From: Chengkuizengella axinellae | GTDB lineage: Bacteria; Bacillota; Bacilli; Paenibacillales; KCTC-33759 | Reading direction: 5' to 3' | NCBI RefSeq assembly: GCF_030730905.1 | Contig: NZ_JAVAMP010000001.1 | Coordinates: 930,001 to 994,000 of the forward strand | Length of the DNA: 64,000 bases | Part shown: positions 49,586 through 59,500 of the stretch, piece after piece | Layout of the letters: each line of letters opens with the position of its first letter | Numbering within the stretch: position 1 is the stretch's first letter | The notes under the pieces: generated by a model | Told to the model about the DNA's origin: nothing | Databases searched by the model: none | Seen by the model: the letters and a program-made list of their open reading frames with translations, nothing else | Made by a program: the position numbers and the translations under genes

Positions 49586-50983
49586 GTGAACAATCAATCG
49601 TTAACCCCAAAACAAATCGTTGAAGAATTAGATAAATATATTGTTGGTCAAAAAAATGCAAAAAAATCTGTAGCTGTTGCTTTAAGAAATCGATACCGTC
49701 GAAGTCAACTTGATGAAAATATGAGGGATGAGATTGTACCTAAAAATATATTAATGATAGGACCAACAGGGGTAGGTAAAACTGAAATTGCCAGAAGATT
49801 AGCAAAATTAGTGGATGCTCCTTTTATAAAAGTAGAAGCTACTAAGTTTACTGAAGTAGGTTACGTGGGTAGAGATGTAGAATCCATGATTCGTGATCTT
49901 GTAGAAACTTCCATTCGAATGATCAAAGCGGAAAAAACGGAAATAGTTAAAGGGAAAGCTGAGAAGATGGCCAATGATAAAATCGTTAAATTATTGGCAC
50001 CTTCAAAGAACAAATCAAAGAATCAAAAAAATCCACTGGAAATGCTTTTTGGCAATCAGAATCAAAAATTTGTTGAACAAGAAGAAGAGAATAAGGAAGA
50101 GCTGTATAGTACAAGGGCTTCTTTAAAGGAAAAACTGCAGAGTGGTCAACTAGAGGAGCACATTATTGAAATCGATGTAGAAGATAATGCTCCATCCATG
50201 TTCGACATGTTTGCTGGGCAGGGCAATGAGCAAATGGGATTTAACATGCAGGAGTTATTTGGCAATATCATTCCTAAGAAAACAAAAAAACGCAAACTTC
50301 CAATAAAAGAAGCAAGGAAAATATTAACGCAGCAAGAAGCTCAAAAATTAATTGATATGGACGAAGTTATCCAAGAATCCATCAATAGAGCAGAACAGCT
50401 TGGGATGATATTCATCGATGAAATTGACAAGATTACAATTTCAAATCGTGGATCAGGTCCTGATGTCTCAAGAGAAGGTGTTCAAAGAGATATACTTCCC
50501 ATTGTTGAAGGATCAACGATTATGACGAAGTATGGACCTGTTAAAACAGATTATATATTATTTATAGGTGCCGGGGCTTTTCATACATCCAAACCATCGG
50601 ATATGATTCCTGAGCTTCAAGGTAGATTCCCAATCAGAGTAGAATTAAACAACCTTACTTTGGAGCAGTTCGAATTAATCTTAAAAGAGCCTAAAAATGC
50701 TTTGACAAAACAATATACTTCACTTCTTGAAACAGAAGGAATCAAGGTTGAGTTTTCAGAATCAGCAATTACTGAAATCGCAAAAATCGCAGCAGAAGTA
50801 AATCAAAATACAGATAATATTGGCGCAAGAAGATTGCACACTATATTGGAAAAGCTGCTGGAAGACTTATCATTTGAAGCTCCAGATATTAATTTGGAAT
50901 CCTTCATTATCACACCTGAATATGTAAATGAAAAATTAATAGACATTGCTAAAAATAAAGACTTAAGTCAATACATTTTATGA
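49586..50983 (+). CDS. hslU: HslU (ClpY) AAA+ unfoldase
   Basis: About 465 residues. It unfolds substrates for HslV. Walker A GPTGVGKT (about 59-66), Walker B MIFIDEID and the [20 protein letters not shown] sensor region are present, plus the I domain (about 110-240). The ATG at 49580 directly abuts AGGAGGG, so GTG 49586, 6 nt away, is the likelier start. Confidence 0.96.
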   Translation: MNNQSLTPKQIVEELDKYIVGQKNAKKSVAVALRNRYRRSQLDENMRDEIVPKNILMIGPTGVGKTEIARRLAKLVDAPFIKVEATKFTEVGYVGRDVESMIRDLVETSIRMIKAEKTEIVKGKAEKMANDKIVKLLAPSKNKSKNQKNPLEMLFGNQNQKFVEQEEENKEELYSTRASLKEKLQSGQLEEHIIEIDVEDNAPSMFDMFAGQGNEQMGFNMQELFGNIIPKKTKKRKLPIKEARKILTQQEAQKLIDMDEVIQESINRAEQLGMIFIDEIDKITISNRGSGPDVSREGVQRDILPIVEGSTIMTKYGPVKTDYILFIGAGAFHTSKPSDMIPELQGRFPIRVELNNLTLEQFELILKEPKNALTKQYTSLLETEGIKVEFSESAITEIAKIAAEVNQNTDNIGARRLHTILEKLLEDLSFEAPDINLESFIITPEYVNEKLIDIAKNKDLSQYIL

Positions 50984-51011
50984 TGTAGCAATTTTAGGAG
51001 GAAAAAGCAAG

Positions 51012-51788
51012 ATGACACTAATTAGCAAAACCCGCACACTGAACAAACTATTACAAAAAGCAGCGGGAAAATCTGTGAACTTTACTGAAATGGCAGAAGT
51101 TCTGGATGGAATTATTGATGCTAATATTTATGTTATTAGTAGAAAAGGTAAAATTTTAGGACGTTCAATTTCAAATCCTTTTCAATCGGATGAATTAAAT
51201 AAGATGATTTTTGAAGACAATCGTTTATCGAAGGAATACAATGAATTATTCATTAGAATTTATGAAACTGTGACAAATGTCGATATGAACAATTCATCAG
51301 ATCCAATGATACAAAAATTAATAGGGACTTTTGAAGGATTTCATATCACTATTGTTCCAATTATTGGAGGAAGAGACAGGCTTGGGACTTTAGTATTATT
51401 AAGAATGGGTGAAAAGTTCGATGATGATGATTTAATCCTTGCAGAATATGGATCAACAATCATTGGAATGGAAATATTAAGGGAAAGATCGATAGAAATT
51501 GAAAAAGAAGCAAGAAGTAAAGCTGCAGTTCAAATTGCAGTAAGTTCCCTTTCATATAGTGAATCAGAAGCCGTTGAATATATTTTTAACGAGTTGGATG
51601 GTTTTGAGGGTTTATTAGTGGCTAGCAAAATAGCAGATCGAGTAGGGATTACAAGATCTGTCATCGTGAATGCTTTAAGAAAACTGGAAAGTGCTGGAGT
51701 TGTTGAAACAAGATCTCTAGGCATGAAAGGGACTTACATTAAAATATTAAACGAGCAATTGCCAGATACGCTTGTTAAGGCACATTAA
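51012..51788 (+). CDS. codY: GTP-sensing global transcriptional repressor CodY
   Basis: 258 residues. The N-terminal GAF domain (about 1-155) senses branched-chain amino acids and GTP; the C-terminal winged helix has [20 protein letters not shown] (about 204-223), which is the invariant recognition region. It represses amino-acid uptake and biosynthesis, competence and motility genes in rich conditions. It lies 28 nt after hslU in the classic clpQ-clpY-codY order, directly before the fla operon. Confidence 0.98.
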   Translation: MTLISKTRTLNKLLQKAAGKSVNFTEMAEVLDGIIDANIYVISRKGKILGRSISNPFQSDELNKMIFEDNRLSKEYNELFIRIYETVTNVDMNNSSDPMIQKLIGTFEGFHITIVPIIGGRDRLGTLVLLRMGEKFDDDDLILAEYGSTIIGMEILRERSIEIEKEARSKAAVQIAVSSLSYSESEAVEYIFNELDGFEGLLVASKIADRVGITRSVIVNALRKLESAGVVETRSLGMKGTYIKILNEQLPDTLVKAH

Positions 51789-51853
51789 ATTATTTGTTAA
51801 AAGGAGAAAAGTGATCCTTCAAATTGTTAGAAAATCGTAATATATTGTTGATT

Positions 51854-51890
51854 GAAAAAGTCCTTTGAATTAAAAATAGGACTTTTTCCT
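51854..51890 (+). terminator. Terminator between codY and the fla operon
   Basis: GAAAAAGTCCT (51854-51864) and AGGACTTTTTC (51878-51888) form an 11-bp stem; T residues are part of the stem end. Confidence 0.85.
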
Positions 51891-51905
51891 TATTGTGCAA
51901 GCTTT

Positions 51906-51933
51906 TTGACAGGCTAAAATAAAATAGTATAGA
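51906..51933 (+). promoter_or_regulatory. Candidate promoter of the fla/che operon
   Basis: TTGACA (51906-51911) and TATAGA (51928-51933) are 16 nt apart, upstream of flgB by about 115 nt. A sigma-D-like element was not clearly recognised. Confidence 0.6.
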
Positions 51934-52049
51934 TTATTCGATAACAACTGATATTTTTTTTGTTTTATTTGTCGAAAATTAAAGGGATATTGTCTATCTT
52001 TGTTGAATAGTTTATCATCGTGAACACTATAGGTAAGGCGGTAATATCA

Positions 52050-52457
52050 TTGGAATTATTAGTCAATCAATCCTTCAAATTATTGGAGAAATCATTAGAT
52101 TCGAGCACACTTAAACAAAATGTAATTACAAACAATATTTCAAATGTTGACACTCCTTTTTTTAAAAGGTCAGATGTTCAATTTGAGTCATTATTACAAA
52201 ATGAATTGAATAAAAATACAAGTTTTGAGGGTGTTAGAACAAATGTAAAACATTTTCGAATCGGAAATGATCATGCTACCATCGAACCAAAAGTAATTAG
52301 AGATGAAAACTCTATTTTTAACAATAATAACAACAACGTAGATATCGAGTATGAAATGGCATTATTAGCAGAAAATCAGTTGAGATATAATTTGCTCATA
52401 CAACAAATAAATCATGAGATTAAACAAACACGTACTGCGATAGGAGGTAGACCTTAG
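52050..52457 (+). CDS. flgB: Flagellar basal-body rod protein FlgB
   Basis: About 135 residues. It is a proximal rod subunit, exported without signal peptide. The rod signature NVITNNISNVDTPFFKRSDV (about 24-43) is intact. The TTG at 52050, 8 nt after AAGGCGG, gives the expected N-terminus; a GTG at 52020 would add ten atypical residues. It is the first gene of the operon, and its stop overlaps the flgC start. Confidence 0.94.
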   Translation: MELLVNQSFKLLEKSLDSSTLKQNVITNNISNVDTPFFKRSDVQFESLLQNELNKNTSFEGVRTNVKHFRIGNDHATIEPKVIRDENSIFNNNNNNVDIEYEMALLAENQLRYNLLIQQINHEIKQTRTAIGGRP

Positions 52458-52909
52458 TGAATTTGACCAATAGCTTTAACATAAGTTCCTCCGCTCTAAC
52501 CGCTCAACGATTGAGGATGGATATCATATCGTCGAATATTGCCAATGCAGAAACAACGAGAGGAAAGTTAGTTGATGGTGAGTGGGTACCATATCAAAGA
52601 AAAACGGTTGTGATGGAATCGAAAGATTCGCCATCATTTGATCAAATATTTCAATCAAAATTGGACAGCCATTCCACAGGGAATGGAGTTAAAGTGACTC
52701 AAATTTCTGAAGACCAATCTCCATTCAAGAGAGTGTATCAACCGACACATCCGGATGCCAATGAGGATGGATATGTATTCATGCCGAATGTTGATATTTT
52801 GAAGGAAATGGTAGATATGATATCAGCTACTCGTTCATATGAGGCAAATGTAACAGCCTTAAACGCATCAAAATCGATGTTTATGAAGGCTTTGGAGATA
52901 GGTAGATAA
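52457..52909 (+). CDS. flgC: Flagellar basal-body rod protein FlgC
   Basis: 150 residues. Proximal rod protein with the N-terminal SSNIANAETT (about 25-34) and the C-terminal helical MVDMISATRSYEANVTALN-type motif. The GTG start overlaps the flgB TAG, with GGAGGTAG as ribosome site. Confidence 0.95.
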   Translation: MNLTNSFNISSSALTAQRLRMDIISSNIANAETTRGKLVDGEWVPYQRKTVVMESKDSPSFDQIFQSKLDSHSTGNGVKVTQISEDQSPFKRVYQPTHPDANEDGYVFMPNVDILKEMVDMISATRSYEANVTALNASKSMFMKALEIGR

Positions 52910-52959
52910 ATGTAGCTACAACCAGTCACCTTTCATATTGCTAAACAGGAGGCTAAACT

Positions 52960-53265
52960 GTGATTAATAAAATAAACAATCAGCCCATTCAATCAAGCGA
53001 ATCTTTATTAAAGAATACACAAAATATTAGTGGGACTGACTTAAGTAAACAATTCGGTAGCTTTTTAAACAACGCTATCAATCAGTTAAATTTAGAAGAA
53101 CAAACGGTAAGTCAATTGAATTCTCAATTTATTCAAGGTGGAAATGTAGATCCTCATGAACTATTAATTGCTTCACAAAAAGCATCTTTAGGTTTGGAGT
53201 TAACAGTTGAGGTGCGAAATAAAGTGATCGAAGCATATCAAGAAATAATGAGAATGCAAATTTAA
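52960..53265 (+). CDS. fliE: Flagellar hook-basal body protein FliE
   Basis: 101 residues. FliE joins the MS ring to the rod. The C-terminal half is typical, with DPHELLIASQKASLGLELTV. The start is GTG 52960 after AGGAGG. Position between flgC and fliF is canonical. Confidence 0.94.
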   Translation: MINKINNQPIQSSESLLKNTQNISGTDLSKQFGSFLNNAINQLNLEEQTVSQLNSQFIQGGNVDPHELLIASQKASLGLELTVEVRNKVIEAYQEIMRMQI

Positions 53266-53306
53266 ACAACTTAGCGAAGGATTCTTGATATTTGTGAGGT
53301 GACAAA

Positions 53307-54932
53307 GTGAACGAAACCATTAGTCGTTATTGGGGGAAAGTACTTCAATTTTGGAAACAGATCAGTCTTAAACAAAAAATAATGATTGGAATTCTTTTCT
53401 TAGTAACGTTACTAACATTAATTATAGTGATTTATAACTTATCAAAAACGGAGTATTCATTAGCCTATACTGAGTTAACACAAGCTGATGCTGCTTCAAT
53501 AAAAGAATATTTAGATTCAAATAACATACCTTATCAATTTTCAAGTGATTTGAAAAGTGTTGGTGTACCTAGTACATATTTAACGGATGTAAAGCTTGCT
53601 GTGGCATCTCAAGACTTAATTGTAGATGGTTCTCAAGGTTTTGATATATTTAAGGAAAATATGTCTAGCTTTGGTGGCATTACAGAAGGTCAATTTGAGA
53701 TATTGAATACGGATGCTAGAGCAGGGGAGATTGAACAATTAATTAATGCAATAGATGGTGTGAATTGGTCAAAGGTGGTTTTAAATCTACCAGAGGAAAG
53801 TGTGTTTATATCATCAACAGGTACAGAAGATCAAGCATATGCATCTGGAATAATCAGCTTTAAGAGAAACTATCGTATTGAGCAGCCTTTAATAGATACG
53901 ATATACAATCTTGTAAGAACTAGTGTCAGAGATTTGCCTTTAGAAAATATTACAATTTCATCAGATTTAACAGGAGAATTATTACCATCATCTAGAACGG
54001 ATGGAGGCAGTGGTGTGCAAACAGGAGCTGCAGTTCAACAGATGCAAATTAAAAAGCAATACGAGTTGGAAATTCAAAGAAATGTACAAAATTTCTTAAA
54101 GCAAATCTTTATTGGGGATGAACATATCGCAGTCAATGTGTTTTCAACATTGAATTTTGATCAAATAAATCAACAAGAGATTAGATTTGAACCCATTGAT
54201 GAAGACGATAAAAAAGGGATAGTAAGAAGTATAGAAGAAATTGAAAAATCTTATACAGGTGAAGATAATCCCTCTGGTGGGATTACTGGAACTGGCGATA
54301 ACAATATCCCTAACTACGTTGGTAATAATAACAATAGTTTAACTAACGAAGAAGAAAGCGAAAGTAGAATCAATTACGAGATTGATGAGATAACTAGTTC
54401 GATAATCAAAAGTCCTTATGTTGTACAAGATTTGACGATTTCAGTCAGCATTCCGTCATTAAATGATTCTGCAACAGCAACTGGAGGTCAACCACAAACA
54501 AATCCGTTATCTGATGAAGTGAAAAAACTTTTGGTTAATATAGTGTCTGCTTCTTTGGCAGACAGCGGAAAACAATTTACAGAAGAACAGATCGCTCAAA
54601 AAGTTACGGTTATCTCACGCCCTTCCGATTATCAAGTGGGTGGTGATATAGTAGATCCTCCACCAGATATTACATGGATGTATTTAGTTGGTGGTGCTGC
54701 AGCATTAGCTCTAGTTGCAGGTGGAGCATATACCGTTTATAGAAGAAGACAAAATAACGTTCTTTTTGACCAAGAACAAGAACTGGCTTATACAGCTGAA
54801 AAGGAAGTTCCTAATTTGGAAATTCCGAGGGCGCCTGTAGATGATGAAGTGAAAAATCAATTAGAGCACTTGGCTAGAAGTAAACCAGAAGAATTTGTCA
54901 AGATATTACGAACTTGGCTGGCAGATGAATAG
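53307..54932 (+). CDS. fliF: Flagellar MS-ring protein FliF
   Basis: 541 residues. Two membrane helices (about 26-46 and 451-471) flank the large ring-building domain with the YscJ-like conserved GQFEILNTDARAGEIEQLIN region. The C-terminal tail (about 505-541) binds FliG. The start is GTG 53307, with GTGAGGTGA upstream. Confidence 0.97.
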   Translation: MNETISRYWGKVLQFWKQISLKQKIMIGILFLVTLLTLIIVIYNLSKTEYSLAYTELTQADAASIKEYLDSNNIPYQFSSDLKSVGVPSTYLTDVKLAVASQDLIVDGSQGFDIFKENMSSFGGITEGQFEILNTDARAGEIEQLINAIDGVNWSKVVLNLPEESVFISSTGTEDQAYASGIISFKRNYRIEQPLIDTIYNLVRTSVRDLPLENITISSDLTGELLPSSRTDGGSGVQTGAAVQQMQIKKQYELEIQRNVQNFLKQIFIGDEHIAVNVFSTLNFDQINQQEIRFEPIDEDDKKGIVRSIEEIEKSYTGEDNPSGGITGTGDNNIPNYVGNNNNSLTNEEESESRINYEIDEITSSIIKSPYVVQDLTISVSIPSLNDSATATGGQPQTNPLSDEVKKLLVNIVSASLADSGKQFTEEQIAQKVTVISRPSDYQVGGDIVDPPPDITWMYLVGGAAALALVAGGAYTVYRRRQNNVLFDQEQELAYTAEKEVPNLEIPRAPVDDEVKNQLEHLARSKPEEFVKILRTWLADE

Positions 54933-54945
54933 GAGGGTATATTAA

Positions 54946-55953
54946 ATGGCGAGAACACAATTATCAGGAAGACAAAAAGCAGCCATTCTTTTAATCTCTT
55001 TAGGAACTGAAACATCTGCGGAGGTTTTTAAACATCTAAAAGAAGAAGAAATTGAACAGTTAACATTAGAAATAGCAAATGTAAGAAAAGTGAACAATGT
55101 AGAAAAAGAAAATATCATGAATGAATTTCATCAAATATGTGTGGCTCAAGATTATATTTCTCAAGGTGGAATTGGTTATGCTAAGGATATTTTGGAGAAA
55201 GCATTAGGCCATCAAAAAGCAGTAGATATTTTACATCGTTTAACTTCAACCTTGCAGGTAAGACCTTTTGACTTTGCACGTAAAGCAGAACCTGCACAAA
55301 TACTTAATTTTATACATAATGAGAATTCGCAGACCATTGCTTTAGTATTATCCCATCTTGATTATGAAAAAGCATCAGTCATCTTATCTTCACTACCGCA
55401 GGAAAAGCAAGCGGACATAGCTAGAAGAATCGCAACGATGCAGAGTACTACACCAGAAGTGATTAGACAGGTTGAAAGAATACTGGAACAAAAATTATCT
55501 GCAACCGTCAGTGAAGATTACACTTCATCAGGAGGAATTGATGTTATTGTTCAGATTTTAAATGGTGTAGATCGTGCAACTGAGCGGACAATATTGGAAT
55601 CCATGGAAATTCAAGATCCAAATCTTTCTGAAGAAATCAAGAAACGCATGTTTGTGTTTGAAGATATTGTTAATCTTGACAATCGATCCATTCAACGGAT
55701 TATCCGAGATTTAGATAACCATGATTTACAGCTTTCTTTGAAAGTTTCAAGTGAGGAAGTCAGAGATGTTATTTTCAAAAATATGTCGAGTCGAATGGTT
55801 GAAACTTATAAGGAAGAAATGGAATTTATGGGACCGGTTCGATTGCGTGATGTAGAAGAAGCACAAACTCGCATTGTATCAGTTATTCGTAGATTAGAAG
55901 AAACAGGAGATATCATTATTTCTAGAGGCATTGGGGATGATATCATTGTCTAA
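54946..55953 (+). CDS. fliG: Flagellar motor switch protein FliG
   Basis: 335 residues. It links the MS ring to the stator and transmits torque. LSGRQKAAILLISLG (about 5-19) opens the N domain, and the C-terminal domain carries the charged torque helix (FVFEDIVNLDNRSIQRIIRD, about 241-260). The ribosome site is AGGAGGG. It overlaps fliH by 17 nt. Confidence 0.97.
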   Translation: MARTQLSGRQKAAILLISLGTETSAEVFKHLKEEEIEQLTLEIANVRKVNNVEKENIMNEFHQICVAQDYISQGGIGYAKDILEKALGHQKAVDILHRLTSTLQVRPFDFARKAEPAQILNFIHNENSQTIALVLSHLDYEKASVILSSLPQEKQADIARRIATMQSTTPEVIRQVERILEQKLSATVSEDYTSSGGIDVIVQILNGVDRATERTILESMEIQDPNLSEEIKKRMFVFEDIVNLDNRSIQRIIRDLDNHDLQLSLKVSSEEVRDVIFKNMSSRMVETYKEEMEFMGPVRLRDVEEAQTRIVSVIRRLEETGDIIISRGIGDDIIV

Positions 55954-56770
55954 TCTTATTAAATCTACGAACTATATTTCTTTAGATCATAAAAAGAAAA
56001 TAGACTCAACAAATATATACCAAAATGAAAGTCACCATGTGAAAGAAAAAGAAGAAACTGAACAAAATTTAAAACATGAAGAATTAGAAAATGTTGCTGA
56101 AAGAGATCGAATTTTGAAAGAAGCAAAAGAGAAAGCAGATCAACAAATTAAAAAGGCCGAGGAAGAAGCAGCTGCTTTAAAAGTTGAGGCAAAGAAAGAA
56201 ATACAATCATGGTGGTCTAAGAAAAGAGATCAGGATGAACAAATGCTTCTAGAGATAAAAAATAAAGCTACAGAACAAGGACTGCAAGAAGGAACAAAAC
56301 TAGCAGAAGAACAAGTATTACAAAAATACAATGATTTAATAAACAAAGCAAATCTCATAGTAGAAACAGCTTATAAACATAAAGAAGAGATTATTCAAGA
56401 GTCAGAACCCTTTTTAATCGAGTTGAGCTGCGCAATTGCAGAAAAAATGATGCATAGAGAATTACATGATTCCAATGAAACTCTGATTCATATCATTAGC
56501 AAAGTTTTAGCAAGAAGAAATGAAGGCGGAATTATTAAATGTTGTGTAGCACCAGAGCAATATCAATTTGTAATAGATGCCAAGGAAGAATTGATCTTGT
56601 CATTAGACCCACAGGCTGAATTACAGATCGTACCTGATTCGAGTTTAAGCGGATTTGATTGTGTTGTTCACTCTTCTTTTGGAAGTATAGATGCTACAAT
56701 CGATACTCAATTAACGGAAATTAAAGATAAATTACTTGAAATAGCGAGAAAACGTGATGAACATGAATAA
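55937..56770 (+). CDS. fliH: Flagellar export apparatus regulator FliH
   Basis: About 277 residues. A charged, mostly coiled-coil N-terminal half (about 30-130, rich in Glu, Lys and Ala) precedes the V/F-ATPase E-subunit-like C-terminal domain. FliH binds and controls the FliI ATPase. ATG 55937 lies inside fliG; a TTG at 55946 is also possible. The ribosome site is weak (GAGG 9 nt upstream), consistent with coupled translation. Confidence 0.9.
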   Translation: MISLSNLIKSTNYISLDHKKKIDSTNIYQNESHHVKEKEETEQNLKHEELENVAERDRILKEAKEKADQQIKKAEEEAAALKVEAKKEIQSWWSKKRDQDEQMLLEIKNKATEQGLQEGTKLAEEQVLQKYNDLINKANLIVETAYKHKEEIIQESEPFLIELSCAIAEKMMHRELHDSNETLIHIISKVLARRNEGGIIKCCVAPEQYQFVIDAKEELILSLDPQAELQIVPDSSLSGFDCVVHSSFGSIDATIDTQLTEIKDKLLEIARKRDEHE

Positions 56771-58088
56771 AATACAACTCAATACAGAGAAGTACATAGA
56801 ACATCTGAATCACATCGAATCTCTTCGTTTTAATGGTAAGGTTACACAGGTGATTGGTTTAACTGTTGAATCTGAAGGCCCTGAGGCTAAGATAGGAGAC
56901 GTTTGTTACATATACCCTGATCGCTCAAAAAAACCAATTTTAGCAGAAGTGGTAGGTTTTCGGGATCATAAAGTAATATTAATGCCAATCGGTGACTTAA
57001 ATGCTATAGGACCTGGTTGTGATGTGGTTAGTTTAGGCAAACCATTAAATGTAAAAGTTGGTCATGAGTTGCTGGGGAAAGTATTAAATGGTCTAGGAGA
57101 ACCTTTAGATGGATCAACTTTACCTTCAAATTTAACTTTATACAATACAAATAACTTACCGAGCAATCCTTTAAACAGACCGAGAATAACCGAACCAATT
57201 AGTGTTGGAATTCGAAGCATAGATGGATTGCTTACTGTAGGTAAGGGGCAAAGAGTAGGTATATTTGCGGGATCTGGTGTTGGAAAAAGTACAATACTGG
57301 GAATGATTGCGAGAAATACATCCGCAGATATTAATGTAATAGCTTTAATCGGAGAACGTGGTAGAGAAGTAATGGATTTTATTGAAAGAGATCTTGGTCC
57401 AGAAGGATTGGCAAGATCAGTTGTCATCGTGGCTACTTCAGATCAACCAGCATTAGTTCGTATGAAAGGTGCTCTAATTGCTACTACAATTGCTGAATAT
57501 TTTCGAGATCGTGGACTAGATGTTATGTTAATGATGGACTCAGTTACTCGCTACGCTATGGCTTTAAGAGAGGTGGGACTAGCTGTCGGAGAACCTCCTA
57601 CTACTAGGGGATATACGCCATCAGTATTTGCAAATCTCCCTAAGTTACTTGAAAGAGCAGGTACAAACACAAAAGGTTCTATTACTGCATTCTATACAGT
57701 GCTAGTTGACGGTGATGACATGAATGAACCTGTTGCAGATACTGTTCGTGGGATCTTGGATGGACATATTGTTTTAGATCGGAATTTAGCTAATAAGGGG
57801 CATTATCCTGCAATCAATGTATTGTCTAGTGTGAGTCGTGTCATGAAGGAAATTGTACCTAAAGAGCAGCAGCAAGCTGCAGAACAGTTAAAGCGTCTTT
57901 TGTCTGTGTACTCTGAATCTGAGGATTTGATTAATATTGGAGCATACCAGAAAGGTACAAATCCAGAGATTGATCAGTCATTAAGTTATATACAGGAGAT
58001 TTTGAAATATTTACAGCAGTCAACAGATGAAAGAATAACATTTGAAGATGCTCAGCAATCATTATTAAATCATTTCAGCAGGAGTTGA
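56757..58088 (+). CDS. fliI: Flagellar export ATPase FliI
   Basis: About 443 residues. It powers export-gate substrate unloading with FliH. Walker A is GSGVGKST (172-179); GERGREVMDFIERDLG and LMMDSVTRYAMALREVGLA are also diagnostic. ATGs at 56757 and 56763 are both possible, and the start overlaps the end of fliH. Confidence 0.97.
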   Translation: MNMNKIQLNTEKYIEHLNHIESLRFNGKVTQVIGLTVESEGPEAKIGDVCYIYPDRSKKPILAEVVGFRDHKVILMPIGDLNAIGPGCDVVSLGKPLNVKVGHELLGKVLNGLGEPLDGSTLPSNLTLYNTNNLPSNPLNRPRITEPISVGIRSIDGLLTVGKGQRVGIFAGSGVGKSTILGMIARNTSADINVIALIGERGREVMDFIERDLGPEGLARSVVIVATSDQPALVRMKGALIATTIAEYFRDRGLDVMLMMDSVTRYAMALREVGLAVGEPPTTRGYTPSVFANLPKLLERAGTNTKGSITAFYTVLVDGDDMNEPVADTVRGILDGHIVLDRNLANKGHYPAINVLSSVSRVMKEIVPKEQQQAAEQLKRLLSVYSESEDLINIGAYQKGTNPEIDQSLSYIQEILKYLQQSTDERITFEDAQQSLLNHFSRS

Positions 58089-58093
58089 TTAAG

Positions 58094-58525
58094 TTGGTAT
58101 ATAAATATCCAATGCAAAAAATAGTGGATTATAAAAACAGCATAAAAACACAAGCTGAATGGAAGTTAACTGAAGCTTTAAGTCAACTGAACACTGAAAA
58201 TGAGAAAATGTCAAAATTACAACTTGAAAAAAATAGTCGATATCAACAGTTTCATGCCACGATCAAGGAGAAAACACAAGTCTCAGAATTGCAAAATATG
58301 TCAAGTTACATATTGTACTTGAATGATCATATAGAAAAACAGCACGAAGATTTAAAAACGGCACATGTAGCTGTAACTAGCAGCAAGGATCATTTGAAGA
58401 AAAAAATGATAGATGAAAAAGTTTGGGTCAATGCAAAAGAAAAATCGTATACGGAATTTAAAGAGAAAACATATAAAAAAGAAACAATCGAACTTGATGA
58501 AATAGGAATGAGAGTCCAAAGGTAA
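58094..58525 (+). CDS. fliJ: Flagellar export chaperone FliJ
   Basis: About 143 residues, almost entirely predicted coiled coil with many Lys, Glu and Gln. FliJ forms the central stalk of the FliI ring. The TTG at 58094, 9 nt after AGGAG, gives the usual MVYKYPMQKIVDYKN start; a TTG at 58085 lies within that ribosome site. Confidence 0.85.
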   Translation: MVYKYPMQKIVDYKNSIKTQAEWKLTEALSQLNTENEKMSKLQLEKNSRYQQFHATIKEKTQVSELQNMSSYILYLNDHIEKQHEDLKTAHVAVTSSKDHLKKKMIDEKVWVNAKEKSYTEFKEKTYKKETIELDEIGMRVQR

Positions 58526-58570
58526 TTAAAATAGAAGATAGAAACAGCACATAGAATAGGAGGGGTATTG

Positions 58571-59470
58571 GTGGATGATGTAAAAATAGAAGGATCAATG
58601 AGCGCTTTTTCAAAAATATTTTATTTTTTTTTGATACCTGTTATTTTTATAACCATACTTATTTTTGTATTGCTTTCAATTTATAATTTCAGTGTGCTGA
58701 ACACAGTTTTAAAAGTTGCGAATAAGGTTCCATACTTAGAGACAATCTTACCTGATCCAAAAGGAGTAACCATAGCAGAACCAGAGCTTTCAGATGAAGA
58801 AAAATATGAAATGTTAATTGTATCTTTGGAATCGGATATAGAAGAATTACAGTCTGAATTAAAGTTTGAAACGGAGAATAGTACTGCAAAAGATACAGTA
58901 ATAAATGAACTGCAAGAAGAGATCCTTTTATTAAAGGAGCAACTGACTGACAAAATTTCAGAAGATGAATACGCATCAACAATAAAAGAAACATCTAATA
59001 TTTATGCTAATATGTCCCCTAGCAAAGCTGCTTTGATACTAGAAAACTTAACGATGAGTGAAACTGTATTAATGTTGAATGAAATGAGTACCGATAATCA
59101 GGTGAAAATATTAGAAAAAATGGAACCAGAAATGGCTGCGGAAGCTTCTATTTTATTGAAAGATATTATTTCTGTTGAAGATCGACAAATTGCAGCATTA
59201 CAAGCACGTATAAAAGAACTGGAAAATAAATCATTAGAAACGAACACCACAACTTTATCAAGCGAAGAAATAAGCTTGACGGTATCCAGTATGAATCCTG
59301 AAAATGCCGCTTCAATTATATTAATCATGAAAGAACAAAATCAAAATCAGGTAGTAGATATATTGCGGGAGATAGATACGGGTTCACGTTCTTCCATTAT
59401 TCAAGCAGTAGCAGATATTTCTGAAGCTGAAGCTGCTGAATTGATGTCTCTGTTATCAATAGTAAATTAA
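58571..59470 (+). CDS. MotE/YlxF-like membrane protein with MgtE N-terminal repeats
   Basis: About 299 residues. One N-terminal membrane helix (about 15-40) is followed by a long coiled coil (about 80-135) and two copies of an MgtE-N-type helical repeat (SPSKAALILENLTMSETVLM and MNPENAASIILIMKEQNQNQ). B. subtilis YlxF occupies the same position between fliJ and fliK. In some bacteria the related MotE assists stator assembly. The start GTG 58571 follows AGGAGGGG by 5 nt. Confidence 0.8.
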   Translation: MDDVKIEGSMSAFSKIFYFFLIPVIFITILIFVLLSIYNFSVLNTVLKVANKVPYLETILPDPKGVTIAEPELSDEEKYEMLIVSLESDIEELQSELKFETENSTAKDTVINELQEEILLLKEQLTDKISEDEYASTIKETSNIYANMSPSKAALILENLTMSETVLMLNEMSTDNQVKILEKMEPEMAAEASILLKDIISVEDRQIAALQARIKELENKSLETNTTTLSSEEISLTVSSMNPENAASIILIMKEQNQNQVVDILREIDTGSRSSIIQAVADISEAEAAELMSLLSIVN

Positions 59471-59500
59471 CAGCCAGTATTGAAAGGAGGTGACAATATA